A stretch of 64,000 nt of DNA, from NCBI GenBank assembly GCA_963205335.1, contig CAUJIM010000088.1, forward strand, positions 27,669-91,668, written 5' to 3'. This DNA comes from Pseudomonadota bacterium. GTDB lineage: Bacteria > Pseudomonadota > Gammaproteobacteria > Burkholderiales > Burkholderiaceae_C. The notes under the pieces were generated by a model. The model searched no databases. It was not told the DNA's origin and saw only the letters and a program-made list of their open reading frames with translations. A program made the translations under genes and the position numbers. This document shows positions 29,968 to 41,541 of this stretch, one piece after another. The number at the start of each line of letters is the position of its first letter. The stretch's first letter is position 1.

Positions 29968-29980
29968 TACGCAATGCGTA
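29968..29980. promoter_or_regulatory. Palindromic operator-like site between divergent Bug SBP and IclR genes
   Basis: TACGCA-A-TGCGTA inverted repeat in AT-rich intergenic DNA upstream of the iclR-type gene. Confidence 0.4.
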
Positions 29981-30036
29981 AATTTGACAGGGTTTACCCT
30001 GATGGCCTTCGGTCTGCCTTTTCCACCAGCACTGCC

Positions 30037-30921
30037 ATGCCCAAAAACCAAGCCATTGCCGCAAGCAGCCCCACGGCGCCAGCCAGGGGACACCCCTCGG
30101 CGCTCCCCGGCCACGAACGCCGCCAGCGGGTGCAGGCGGCCGAGACCTGCCTCGCGGTGCTCAAGGCGCTGGCCCGCCTCGGCGGACGCGCCAGCCTGAC
30201 GGTGATCGGCCGGGAAACCAACGAAAGCCCCGCCAAGGTGCACCGCTACCTGGCCAGCCTGATGGCCGAGGGCCTGGTGGTGCAGGACCCGGGCAGCTCC
30301 CAGTACGTGCTGGCGGCCGAGACCATCCACATCGGGCTGGCGGCCATGCGCCAGAGCGACCCGGTGCGCATGGGCGAGTCGGCGCTGCTGCACCTGCGCG
30401 AGCAGTTCGAGGTGGTGTGCTTCATCGCGGTCATGGGCAACCGCGGGCCGACGATCGTGCGCTTCGAGGAGCCCAGCGTGCCGGTCACGGTCAACGCCCG
30501 CGCCGGCTCCGTGCTGTCCGTCCTGTGGTCGGCGACGGGCCGGGTGTTCCTGGCCTACGCCCAGGACGGCGCGCTGGTGACGATGCTGGCGGCGCAGGAG
30601 CTGGAGCAGGCCCCGGCGCAGCGCCGCGCCCAGCTGGACGCCGAGGACCCCCTGGGCGCACTGGTGCGGCAGGTGCGCCGGCACGGCTGCGCCAGCGTCC
30701 ATGGCGCCTACCTGCAGGGGATCGACGCGGTGGCCGCGCCCCTGCTCGACTACACCGGGCACGTCGCGGGCGTGCTGTGCGCGCTGGGCGCGGAGCGGGA
30801 GTTCGATCCGGACCCGCACGGCCCCATCGCCCTGGCGCTGCGCGCCGAGGCCGCGCGCATCAGCACGTCGATGGGCTACCAGCCGCCGGAGCACGCCGCC
30901 GCGCCGCCGCAGGGGGCGTGA
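30037..30921 (+). CDS. IclR-family transcriptional regulator
   Basis: [50 protein letters not shown] wHTH then IclR effector domain. Confidence 0.9.
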   Translation: MPKNQAIAASSPTAPARGHPSALPGHERRQRVQAAETCLAVLKALARLGGRASLTVIGRETNESPAKVHRYLASLMAEGLVVQDPGSSQYVLAAETIHIGLAAMRQSDPVRMGESALLHLREQFEVVCFIAVMGNRGPTIVRFEEPSVPVTVNARAGSVLSVLWSATGRVFLAYAQDGALVTMLAAQELEQAPAQRRAQLDAEDPLGALVRQVRRHGCASVHGAYLQGIDAVAAPLLDYTGHVAGVLCALGAEREFDPDPHGPIALALRAEAARISTSMGYQPPEHAAAPPQGA

Positions 30922-30971
30922 ACCGGCCCTCGCCCTGCGGGCCGCACCCCGGCCCGGTAAAATCGGCCACC

Positions 30972-31048
30972 GCCTCCAAGGAGCGTTGCAGCGGGCCGCC
31001 CCGGCCCGTCAGGCTTGGAGACCCCGGCTTTCGCAACGGCGCTCACCT
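30972..31048 (+). ncRNA. S-adenosylhomocysteine (SAH) riboswitch
   Basis: CCAAGGAGCGTTGCAGCGGG...CCCGTCAGGCTTGGAG...CGCAACGGCGCTCACC: conserved core of SAH riboswitch, directly upstream of metH. Confidence 0.85.
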
Positions 31049-31079
31049 GTTCCAGAACGTGTTTACGCAGGTGAGTCCG

Positions 31080-33821
<2,742 letters not shown>

Positions 33822-33891
33822 ACAGGCACGTTTTTGCCATCCAGCCCTTGCACATCAAGCGCGAGCAGCTACCAGAAACAGAGTGACCGGG

Positions 33892-34197
33892 TCAGCGCGG
33901 CATCAGCGCGCCGCAGTTCCAGCACTGCTCGAAGCCGCCCTCGATCCACTCGCCGCACGACGGGCAGTGCCACTGGTGCTGCGGCAGATGCTCCAGTTCG
34001 CGCAGCAGCGCGCGCCCGCGCTCCAGGTGCTCGTCGTAGTCCAGCCAGATCTCCGGCAGGCATTCGCTCGGGGGCAGCTGGCCGGCGGCCGAGCTCAGGT
34101 ACTGGCGCTGCACCGTGGCCGGAATGCCGGCCTCGCACAGCAGGTCGCACCACAGCGTGGCGATCGCGATGTTCGGGGCTCGGGTCAGGCGTCGCAT
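33892..34197 (-). CDS. DUF2007-like protein with C-terminal zinc ribbon
   Basis: MRRLTRAPNIAIATLWCDLLCEAGIPATVQRQYL...HCPSCGEWIEGGFEQCWNCGALMPR. Confidence 0.75.
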   Translation of the reverse strand: MRRLTRAPNIAIATLWCDLLCEAGIPATVQRQYLSSAAGQLPPSECLPEIWLDYDEHLERGRALLRELEHLPQHQWHCPSCGEWIEGGFEQCWNCGALMPR

Positions 34198-34293
34198 GAT
34201 GGGGTGGTGCCGCTTCCATCATAGACACGCCAGACACGCGCATACGCAGTCGCACGTATTGCCCGCACCCCGGCGCTGTGTTCCAATACGCGC

Positions 34294-34437
34294 CTTCAAA
34301 GGGGAGTAGCTCCCCGCCCGCATTCCGGCACGGCCCGGCGGCGGGCGGATGGCACGGTCGTCATCACGAAGCGTTCGCGCGCTTCCGGCCCGCCAGGCGC
34401 GGCGAGCGCTGAGCAAGACCTTTGAGCCCCGGGTTTT
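34294..34437 (+). ncRNA. yybP-ykoY (Mn2+) riboswitch
   Basis: AAAGGGGAGTAGCTCC...GGTCGTCATCACG...GAGCAAGACCTTTGAGCCCC conserved elements; upstream of terC. Confidence 0.85.
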
Positions 34438-34461
34438 CCATGCGCGGCTCAAGGTGCCCCT

Positions 34462-34484
34462 GCCTGCGGATGACGCAGGCTTTT
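34462..34484 (+). terminator. Riboswitch expression-platform terminator
   Basis: GCCTGCG-GATGA-CGCAGGC-TTTT between the riboswitch and terC. Confidence 0.6.
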
Positions 34485-34560
34485 CCATCGCCCTGCGCCG
34501 CCATGGTTTCTGCTACAAACATCACCGCGCCGCGGTGATCGCCTCAAGGAGACTTGCGCC

Positions 34561-35328
34561 ATGGATTTGGAATTCTTCCTTCACGCCCCTTTCTGGATCG
34601 CGCTCGGACAGCTGATCATCATCGACATCCTGCTCGGCGGCGACAACGCGGTCGTGATCGCCCTGGCGTGCCACAAGCTGCCGCCCGCGCAACGCACCCA
34701 GGGCATCATCTGGGGCACGGTCGGCGCGATCGCGCTGCGCGTGGTGCTGATCATCTTCGCGATGACGCTGCTCACGCTGCCTTTCCTCAAGCTGATCGGC
34801 GCGGTGCTGCTGGTCTGGATCGGCGTGAAGCTCATCGCGCCCGAAGAAGAGGAGCACGGGGAAATCCAGGGCAGCGACAAGCTGCTCGCGGCGATCAAGA
34901 CGGTGATCATCGCCGACCTCGTCATGAGCCTGGACAACGTGATCGCGATCGCCGCCGCAGCCAAGAACGCGGGCGCGTCGCACGAGATCGTGCTGGTGGT
35001 GCTGGGCCTGCTGATCTCGGTGCCGATCATCATCGGCGGCTCGCAGATCGTGATGAAGATCATGGAACGCTTCCCCGTGGTCATCGTGCTGGGCGGCATG
35101 CTGCTGGGCTGGATCGCGGGCGGCATGTTCGTCACCGACCCGGTGTTCACCCATCCGGAGCAGTGGAACTGGATGCCCAAGCTGGGCACGATGGACGCGC
35201 GCGGCCTGGCCGACATGCACGGCGCGGTGTACTACGGCGCGCACGTCGCCGGCGCGCTGCTGGTGCTGGCGCTGGGCAAGTGGCTGGTGGCCCGGCGCGC
35301 GCAGAAGGCATCCACCGCGAGCGCCTGA
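34561..35328 (+). CDS. TerC-family integral membrane protein (putative Mn exporter)
   Basis: IDILLGGDNAVVIALACHKLPPAQR...DLVMSLDNVIAIAAAAK; TerC signature motifs. Confidence 0.92.
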   Translation: MDLEFFLHAPFWIALGQLIIIDILLGGDNAVVIALACHKLPPAQRTQGIIWGTVGAIALRVVLIIFAMTLLTLPFLKLIGAVLLVWIGVKLIAPEEEEHGEIQGSDKLLAAIKTVIIADLVMSLDNVIAIAAAAKNAGASHEIVLVVLGLLISVPIIIGGSQIVMKIMERFPVVIVLGGMLLGWIAGGMFVTDPVFTHPEQWNWMPKLGTMDARGLADMHGAVYYGAHVAGALLVLALGKWLVARRAQKASTASA

Positions 35329-35356
35329 GCCCGGCCGCCGGTGCTATGCTGGCGCG

Positions 35357-35713
35357 ATGAGAATCTTGCTCAAGTGGGCCCTGCACGCGGTCGCGCTGCT
35401 GTGCGTGGCCTACCTCTACAGCGGCGTCGAGGTGCACAGCTTCGGCGCCGCGCTGGGCGCGGCCTTCGTCATCGGGCTGCTCAACACGCTGCTGCGGCCG
35501 GTGCTGGTGATCCTCACGCTGCCGGTGACCATCGTCACCCTCGGGCTGTTCCTCTTCGTGATCAACGCGCTGATGTTCTGGGCGGCCTCCGGCCTGCTGG
35601 GCACGGCCTTCGAGGTGCGCGGCTTCGGCGCCGCGCTGCTCGGCTCGCTGATCTACTCGCTGCTCGGCCTACTGATCGAGTCTGCGCTCGCGCGTCTGTT
35701 CGCGCAGCAGTGA
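35357..35713 (+). CDS. Phage holin family protein (superfamily IV-type membrane protein)
   Basis: MRILLKWALHAVALLCVAYLYSGVEVHSFGAALGAAFVIGLLNTLLRPVLVILTLPVTIVTLGLFLFVINALMFW. Confidence 0.85.
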   Translation: MRILLKWALHAVALLCVAYLYSGVEVHSFGAALGAAFVIGLLNTLLRPVLVILTLPVTIVTLGLFLFVINALMFWAASGLLGTAFEVRGFGAALLGSLIYSLLGLLIESALARLFAQQ

Positions 35714-37216
35714 CTGCACGGCGCGCAGCCGCGTGTCGATGATCGACGCCTCGATGTAGTCGGCGCTGGCGCTGCTGCGCCGCGCCAGGTCCTGCCCCGC
35801 GCGGAAGCGGTCCACCGCCGCCGCGTAGTCGTAGCGCGCCACCTGCGCCTCGGCCTCGGCGCGCACCGCGCGCAGCGGCTGGCCCGCCTGCTGCCAGACC
35901 TGCGCCAGGCGCTGCCAGGCCTCGGCGTCGTGCGGGTGCTCGGCCACCCAGGTCTGCAGCACGCCAGCCATGGGCGCCGCGGCGCCGCCGGCGAGCAGCG
36001 CCTGCGCGCGCAGCAGCATCTCGAGGCGGGCCGCGGTGCTGGCGCCTGCGTCGCCCAGCGCGGCGAGCGCGGCCGGCGCGTTGCCCGCGGCCAGCTCCAG
36101 CTCCACGCCCAGCAGCCGCGCCAGCCGTTCGGCCGGCGCGTCGCCCCGCACGTCGGACTGCAGCAGCGCGAGCACGCGGCGCGCGGCGTCCCACTCCTTG
36201 AGCTGCATGGCCGCGAGCACCGCCTGGGTGCGCGCGGCCACGCGCTCGCGCCGCGGGCGGGCGGCGAAGTGCGCGTCGCCCGCGTCGGCGATCCACTGGC
36301 GCCACGCATCGACGCCCGGGCGCATCAGCACCCGCGCGCGCGCCGCCACCATCGCATGCGCCAGCGGCGCGGCGGGCGCCGGCGGCAGGGCCTGGGGCAG
36401 GCGGCTGTGCATGTCGGCGATGCGCTGGCTGGTCAGCGGGTGGCTGCGCAGATAGGGCCAGCTGCCGTTGTCGTTGATGCGGTTGGCCGCCTGCAGCTTG
36501 TCGAACATGGCGACGAAGCCCTGCGGCGCGAAGCCCGCCGGCTGCATGAGCGAGAAGCCCACCCGGTCGGCCTCGCGCTCCATGTCGCGCGAGAAGTTGA
36601 GCTGGTTCTGCACCGCCAGCGCCTGCCCGCCGACCATCAGCGCCTGCCCGGCGTCGGGGCTGCGGCTGGCGACGATGGCGCCCAGGATCACCGCGCCGAT
36701 CATCAGCGGGGTCTGGCGCTTGTCCTGCGCGATCAGGCGCGCGATGTGTCGCTGCGTGACGTGGCTCAGCTCGTGCGCCAGCACCGAGGCGAGCTGCTCG
36801 GGCGTATCGACCACCGCGAGCAGCCCGAGGTGCAGGCCGAAGAATCCGCCGGGCAGCGCGAAGGCGTTGACGCTGCGGTCGCGCACCAGCAGCACCTTCC
36901 AGGCGAAGCGCTCGTGCATCTCGGGCGAGAGCTCGCCGCGCGCGGCCGCCGCCGTCACGAGGCGCCCGAGCATGTCCTGCACGTACTCCTGCAGCACCGG
37001 GTCGCTGACGTAGTCCGGGTCGCGGTAGAGCTCGCCGACGATGCGCTCGCCGAGCGAGCGCTCGGCCGCCAGCGACAAATCCTCGCCGTCGCCCAGCGCC
37101 GGCAGCGGCTGGGCCAGCGCCGGGGGCGGCACCAGCCACACGAAAACTACCAAAAAAATAGCTATTAGCGCTTGTCCAGCAAGCGAAAACGCCGTTTTTT
37201 CATTGAAAACTCTCAC
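35669..37216 (-). CDS. M48-family metalloprotease with TPR region (BepA-like)
   Basis: VLAHELSHVTQRHIARLIAQDKRQ (HExxH); GTG start proposed at 37214-37216 (VRVFNEKTAFSLAGQALIAIFLVVFVWLV... signal peptide). Confidence 0.87.
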   Translation of the reverse strand: MRVFNEKTAFSLAGQALIAIFLVVFVWLVPPPALAQPLPALGDGEDLSLAAERSLGERIVGELYRDPDYVSDPVLQEYVQDMLGRLVTAAAARGELSPEMHERFAWKVLLVRDRSVNAFALPGGFFGLHLGLLAVVDTPEQLASVLAHELSHVTQRHIARLIAQDKRQTPLMIGAVILGAIVASRSPDAGQALMVGGQALAVQNQLNFSRDMEREADRVGFSLMQPAGFAPQGFVAMFDKLQAANRINDNGSWPYLRSHPLTSQRIADMHSRLPQALPPAPAAPLAHAMVAARARVLMRPGVDAWRQWIADAGDAHFAARPRRERVAARTQAVLAAMQLKEWDAARRVLALLQSDVRGDAPAERLARLLGVELELAAGNAPAALAALGDAGASTAARLEMLLRAQALLAGGAAAPMAGVLQTWVAEHPHDAEAWQRLAQVWQQAGQPLRAVRAEAEAQVARYDYAAAVDRFRAGQDLARRSSASADYIEASIIDTRLRAVQSLLREQTRERRLDQ

Positions 37217-37289
37217 AAGGCTCTCCGGGCGTGCGCTCGGGCGCACCGCCGTATGATGCCCGGGCCTTGTGAATGTTTCGTAACCCGCC

Positions 37290-37784
37290 ATGACCGCCGA
37301 TACATCTCCCCTCACCCACTTCGACGCCCGGGGCCAGGCGCACATGGTGGACGTCGGCGGCAAGGGCGCCACACACCGCGTCGCCATCGCCACCGGCCGC
37401 ATCGCCATGCAGGACGCCACGCTGGCGCTGATCCGGGACGGCGGCTCCAAAAAGGGCGACGTGCTCGGCGTGGCGCGCATCGCCGGCATCATGGCGAGCA
37501 AGAAAACCAGCGAGCTCATCCCGCTGTGCCACCCGCTCGCGCTCACCCGCGTGGCGGTCGAGTTCGCGCTGCTGGCGCAGCCGAGCGCGGTGCAGTGCAC
37601 CGCGACGGTCGAGACCGTCGGCCCCACCGGCGTCGAGATGGAGGCGCTCACCGCCGTGCAGGTGGCGCTGCTCACGATCTACGACATGTGCAAGGCGGTG
37701 GACCGCGGCATGACGATGGAGGGCGTGCGCCTGCTGGAAAAGCACGGCGGCAAGTCGGGCAGCTTCGTGCGCGGCACGCCTTGA
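37290..37784 (+). CDS. moaC: Cyclic pyranopterin monophosphate synthase
   Basis: [29 protein letters not shown]...[21 protein letters not shown]...[33 protein letters not shown]. Confidence 0.96.
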   Translation: MTADTSPLTHFDARGQAHMVDVGGKGATHRVAIATGRIAMQDATLALIRDGGSKKGDVLGVARIAGIMASKKTSELIPLCHPLALTRVAVEFALLAQPSAVQCTATVETVGPTGVEMEALTAVQVALLTIYDMCKAVDRGMTMEGVRLLEKHGGKSGSFVRGTP

Positions 37785-37883
37785 CATCACTGCGCGCTGC
37801 GGAACGGGTTCTGCAGTAGAGTGCCAGGCAGTTCCGTGCTGCACTGCGGCGACCGCGCCGCGGGCGGGGCGGGAGGTCTTGCG

Positions 37884-39263
37884 ATGATGCTCTGGCGCTC
37901 ATGCCTGTCCGGTGTGCTGGCGCTGCTGCTGGCGCTGGCCGTCCAGGCGGCCGGGCCGCCGGCCGCGGCGCCGGGACAGCCCGTGGTCGTGCAGCTCACG
38001 GTCGACGGCGCGATCAGCCCGGCCAGCGCCGACTACGTGGTGCGCGGCATCGACGCCGCCCACCGGCGCGGCGCCCAGGCGCTGCTGCTGCAGCTGGACA
38101 CGCCGGGCGGCCTGTCGAGCGCGATGCGCGACATCGTCAAGGCCATCCTCAACTCCCCCGTGCCGGTGATCGGCTACGTCGCGCCGCAGGGCGCGCGCGC
38201 GGCCAGCGCGGGCACCTACATCCTCTACGCCAGCCACGTGGCGGCGATGGCGCCCGCCACCAACGTCGGCGCGGCCACGCCGGTGCCGATCATCGGCGGC
38301 GCCAGTGCGCCGCCGCGGCAGGCCGGGGGCCGGACGGCCGACGCGCCGCCGCCGGCCCAGGACATCGAGATGCGCAAGGCGACCAACGACGCCGTGGCCT
38401 ACATCCGCGCGCTGGCCGAGCGGCGCGGGCGCAACGCCGACTGGGCCGAGCAGGCGGTGCGCGAGGCAGTGAGCCTTTCCGCCGAGCAGGCGCTGAAGCG
38501 CCGCGTGATCGACCTGATCGCCCCCGGCGTGCCGGCCCTGCTGGCCCGCGTCGACGGGCGCAGCGTGCAGACGGCGGCCGGCGAGCGCGTGCTGCACACG
38601 CGCGGCGCGCTGGTGCAGGCCATCGTGCCGGACGCGCGCAGCCGCTTCCTCGGCGTGATCGCCAACCCGTCGGTGGCGCTCATCCTGCTGCTGATGGGGC
38701 TGGGCGGGCTGGTGCTGGAGGGCACCCACCCCGGCGCCATCCTGCCCGGCGTGGTGGGCGCGATCAGCCTGCTGCTGGCGCTCTACGCCTTCCAGCTGCT
38801 GCCGGTGGATTTCGTCGGGCTGGGGCTGGTCCTGCTGGGTGCGGTGCTGATCGTCTCCGAGGCCTTCGTGCCGGCCTACGGCGTGCTCGCCACGGGCGGC
38901 GTGGTGGCGCTGGTGGTCGGCTCGGTGGTGCTGCTGCGCGACGGCCCGGCGGCCTACGGCGTGGCGCTGCCCGTGGCGGCGGGCATCGGCCTGGCCGGCG
39001 CGGGCGCGCTGGCCGGCATCGTCTGGCTGGCGGCACGCTCGCGCCGCCAGCCGGTGGTCAGCGGCAGCGAGGAGCTGATCGGCGCCACCGGCGTGGCGCT
39101 AGCCGATTTCCAGGGGCGCGGACTGGTGCACGTGCACGGCGAGCGCTGGCAGGCGCAGTCGGCCGCGGCGCTGCGCCAGGGCCAGCTGGTCACCGTGACG
39201 GCGCGCCAGGGCCTCGTGCTCCGCGTGCGCGCCGCCGCCCCGGACAAGGAGTCCACGCCATGA
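37884..39263 (+). CDS. NfeD-family membrane serine protease (ClpP-like)
   Basis: [66 protein letters not shown]; followed by slipin. Confidence 0.9.
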   Translation: MMLWRSCLSGVLALLLALAVQAAGPPAAAPGQPVVVQLTVDGAISPASADYVVRGIDAAHRRGAQALLLQLDTPGGLSSAMRDIVKAILNSPVPVIGYVAPQGARAASAGTYILYASHVAAMAPATNVGAATPVPIIGGASAPPRQAGGRTADAPPPAQDIEMRKATNDAVAYIRALAERRGRNADWAEQAVREAVSLSAEQALKRRVIDLIAPGVPALLARVDGRSVQTAAGERVLHTRGALVQAIVPDARSRFLGVIANPSVALILLLMGLGGLVLEGTHPGAILPGVVGAISLLLALYAFQLLPVDFVGLGLVLLGAVLIVSEAFVPAYGVLATGGVVALVVGSVVLLRDGPAAYGVALPVAAGIGLAGAGALAGIVWLAARSRRQPVVSGSEELIGATGVALADFQGRGLVHVHGERWQAQSAAALRQGQLVTVTARQGLVLRVRAAAPDKESTP

Positions 39264-40045
39264 TGCTGCTGTCGCCCTATCCCATCGTCGCCGTGCTCGT
39301 GGTGGCCGCGCTAGCCCTCCTGCTGTCTTCGTTCAAGGTGCTGCGCGAGTACCAGCGCGGCGTGGTGTTCCTGTTCGGACGCTTCCAGGCCGTCAAGGGC
39401 CCGGGCATCATCATCCTGATCCCGGTGATGCAGCAGATGGTGCGCATCGACCTGCGCACCGTGGTGATGGACGTGCCGCCGCAGGACGTGATCTCGCGCG
39501 ACAACGTGCCGGTGAAGGTCAACGCCGTGATCCTGTTTCGCATCATCGACCCCGAGAAGGCCGTGATCCAGGTGGAGGACGCGCGCGAGGCCACCAGCCA
39601 GCTGGCGCAGACCACGCTGCGCTCGGTGCTCGGCCAGCACGAGCTCGACGAGATGCTGAGCGAGCGCGACAAGCTCAACCACGACATCCAGATGATCCTG
39701 GACCAGCACACCGACGCCTGGGGCATCAAGGTCTCCAACGTCGAGATCAAGCAGGTGGACCTGGACGAGGGCATGATCCGCGCGATCGCCCGGCAGGCCG
39801 AGGCCGAGCGCCAGCGCCGCGCCAAGGTCATCAACGCCGAAGGCGAGCAGCAGGCGGCGCAAAAACTCATGGAAGCGGCGCAGACGCTGATGCAGCAGCC
39901 CCAGTCGATCCAGCTGCGCTACCTGCAGACGCTGGTGGAGATCGCCGGCGACAAGAGCAGCACCATCGCCTTCCCGCTGCCCATGGACCTGATCGAGCCG
40001 CTGCTGGCCCGGGCACGCCAGCGCGACACGGGCGGCGCGGCCTGA
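39260..40045 (+). CDS. Slipin / SPFH-domain protein
   Basis: [64 protein letters not shown]. Confidence 0.93.
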   Translation: MMLLSPYPIVAVLVVAALALLLSSFKVLREYQRGVVFLFGRFQAVKGPGIIILIPVMQQMVRIDLRTVVMDVPPQDVISRDNVPVKVNAVILFRIIDPEKAVIQVEDAREATSQLAQTTLRSVLGQHELDEMLSERDKLNHDIQMILDQHTDAWGIKVSNVEIKQVDLDEGMIRAIARQAEAERQRRAKVINAEGEQQAAQKLMEAAQTLMQQPQSIQLRYLQTLVEIAGDKSSTIAFPLPMDLIEPLLARARQRDTGGAA

Positions 40046-40187
40046 CCCGCGCACCATGTCTGACGCAGATCAAACCAGCGTGCGAACGCCATTGAACCGC
40101 GCCGCGCCGGCCCCATCCATCGACCATGCACCGCGAGGTGCCCACCCCGGCGCCCGGCGCGGGCGCCCACCGCGAGGACCATGGACC

Positions 40188-40763
40188 ATGAAACGCACCG
40201 CCTGCCTCCTCATCGCCGCCGCCACGCTGGGCTGCGGCCTCGCCCGGGCCGAGCCGGCCAGCTACCGGGTCGACGACGACCACACCTACGTCACCTTCGC
40301 CATCGACCACAACGGCGCCTCGGTCAACCGCGGGCGCTTCGACGCGGTCGATGGCAGCGTGCGCTTCGACCCCGCCGCCAGAACCGGGCAGTTCGACATC
40401 ACCGTGCAGGTGGACAGCCTCTACAGCGGCTCCAGGGGGTTCGATGCGCACCTGAAGACCGCCGACCTGTTCGACGCCGCCCGCTACCCCACCCTGCGCT
40501 TCGTCTCCGACCGCATGGTGTTCGACGGCGAGCGGCTGGTCGAGGTGCCGGGCCGGCTCACCCTGCTGGGCCAGACCCACCCGGTGACGCTCAAGGCCAA
40601 CCAGTTCAGGTGCTACCCCAACCCGCGCGCCAAGACCGAGGCCTGCGGCGGCGACTTCGAGGCGGTGATCGACCGCACCCGGTGGGGCATGAACTACCTG
40701 GTGGACGTGGGCATGCCGAGGAACGTGCGCATCACGGCGACGATCGAGGCGCTGCGGCAGTGA
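40188..40763 (+). CDS. YceI-family periplasmic protein
   Basis: YRVDDDHTYVTFAIDHNGASVNRGRFDAVDGSVRFDPAARTGQFDITVQVDSL. Confidence 0.92.
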   Translation: MKRTACLLIAAATLGCGLARAEPASYRVDDDHTYVTFAIDHNGASVNRGRFDAVDGSVRFDPAARTGQFDITVQVDSLYSGSRGFDAHLKTADLFDAARYPTLRFVSDRMVFDGERLVEVPGRLTLLGQTHPVTLKANQFRCYPNPRAKTEACGGDFEAVIDRTRWGMNYLVDVGMPRNVRITATIEALRQ

Positions 40764-40830
40764 ACCCGGCGCCGCCGCGGCGACAATCGCACCGCCCCGT
40801 TCCCGTGCGCCCCGCGGCGCCTTTTCCGCC

Positions 40831-41535
40831 ATGCGCCACAGCAGCCACCTCGAATCGCACCGCCTGCACAAGGCCGGCTGGCTGCGCGCCGCCGTGCTGG
40901 GCGCCAACGACGGCCTGATCTCCACCGCCGGCCTGGTGGTCGGCATGGCAGCGGCCGGCGCCGAGCTGCGCACGCTGCTGCTGACGGCGGCGGCCGGGCT
41001 CACGGCGGGCGCGTTCTCGATGGCGGCGGGCGAGTACGTGTCGGTCAGCTCGCAGGCCGACGTCGAGCGGGCCGACCGCGCCACCGAGGCGCGCGAACTG
41101 GCCGAGCGGCCCGACTTCGAGCTGCAGGAGCTGACCGAAATCTACCGCCGGCGCGGCCTGCGGCCGGAGCTGGCGGCGCAGGTGGCGCGCGAGCTGACGG
41201 ACCACGACCCGCTGGACACGCACCTGCGCGACGAGCTCGGCATCACCGGGCACAACGAGGCGCGGCCGCTGCAGGCGGCGCTGGCCTCGGCCGGCTCGTT
41301 CGTGGCCGGGGCGCTGGTGCCGATCGTCATCGTGCTGCTGTACCGGGGGCCGAGCCTGACGGCGCTGCTGATCGGCGTCACGCTGCTGATGCTGGCCGCG
41401 CTGGGGGCGCTGGCCGCCCGGCTGGGCGGCGCGCCGGCCCTGCGCGGCGCGGTGCGGGTGCTGTTCTGGGGCGCGCTGGCGATGGCCGCCTCGGCGCTGA
41501 TCGGCCAGCTGTTCGGGACCGCGCCGCCGGCTTGA
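40831..41535 (+). CDS. VIT1/CCC1-family transporter
   Basis: HRLHKAGWLRAAVLGANDGLISTAGLVVGMAAAG...AGAFSMAAGEYVSVSSQ. Confidence 0.93.
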   Translation: MRHSSHLESHRLHKAGWLRAAVLGANDGLISTAGLVVGMAAAGAELRTLLLTAAAGLTAGAFSMAAGEYVSVSSQADVERADRATEARELAERPDFELQELTEIYRRRGLRPELAAQVARELTDHDPLDTHLRDELGITGHNEARPLQAALASAGSFVAGALVPIVIVLLYRGPSLTALLIGVTLLMLAALGALAARLGGAPALRGAVRVLFWGALAMAASALIGQLFGTAPPA

Positions 41536-41541
41536 GGCCGA

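Noticed and set aside
35357-35713. Holin-family gene as sign of a prophage
   Set aside because: No other phage genes nearby; this membrane protein family is commonly chromosomal.
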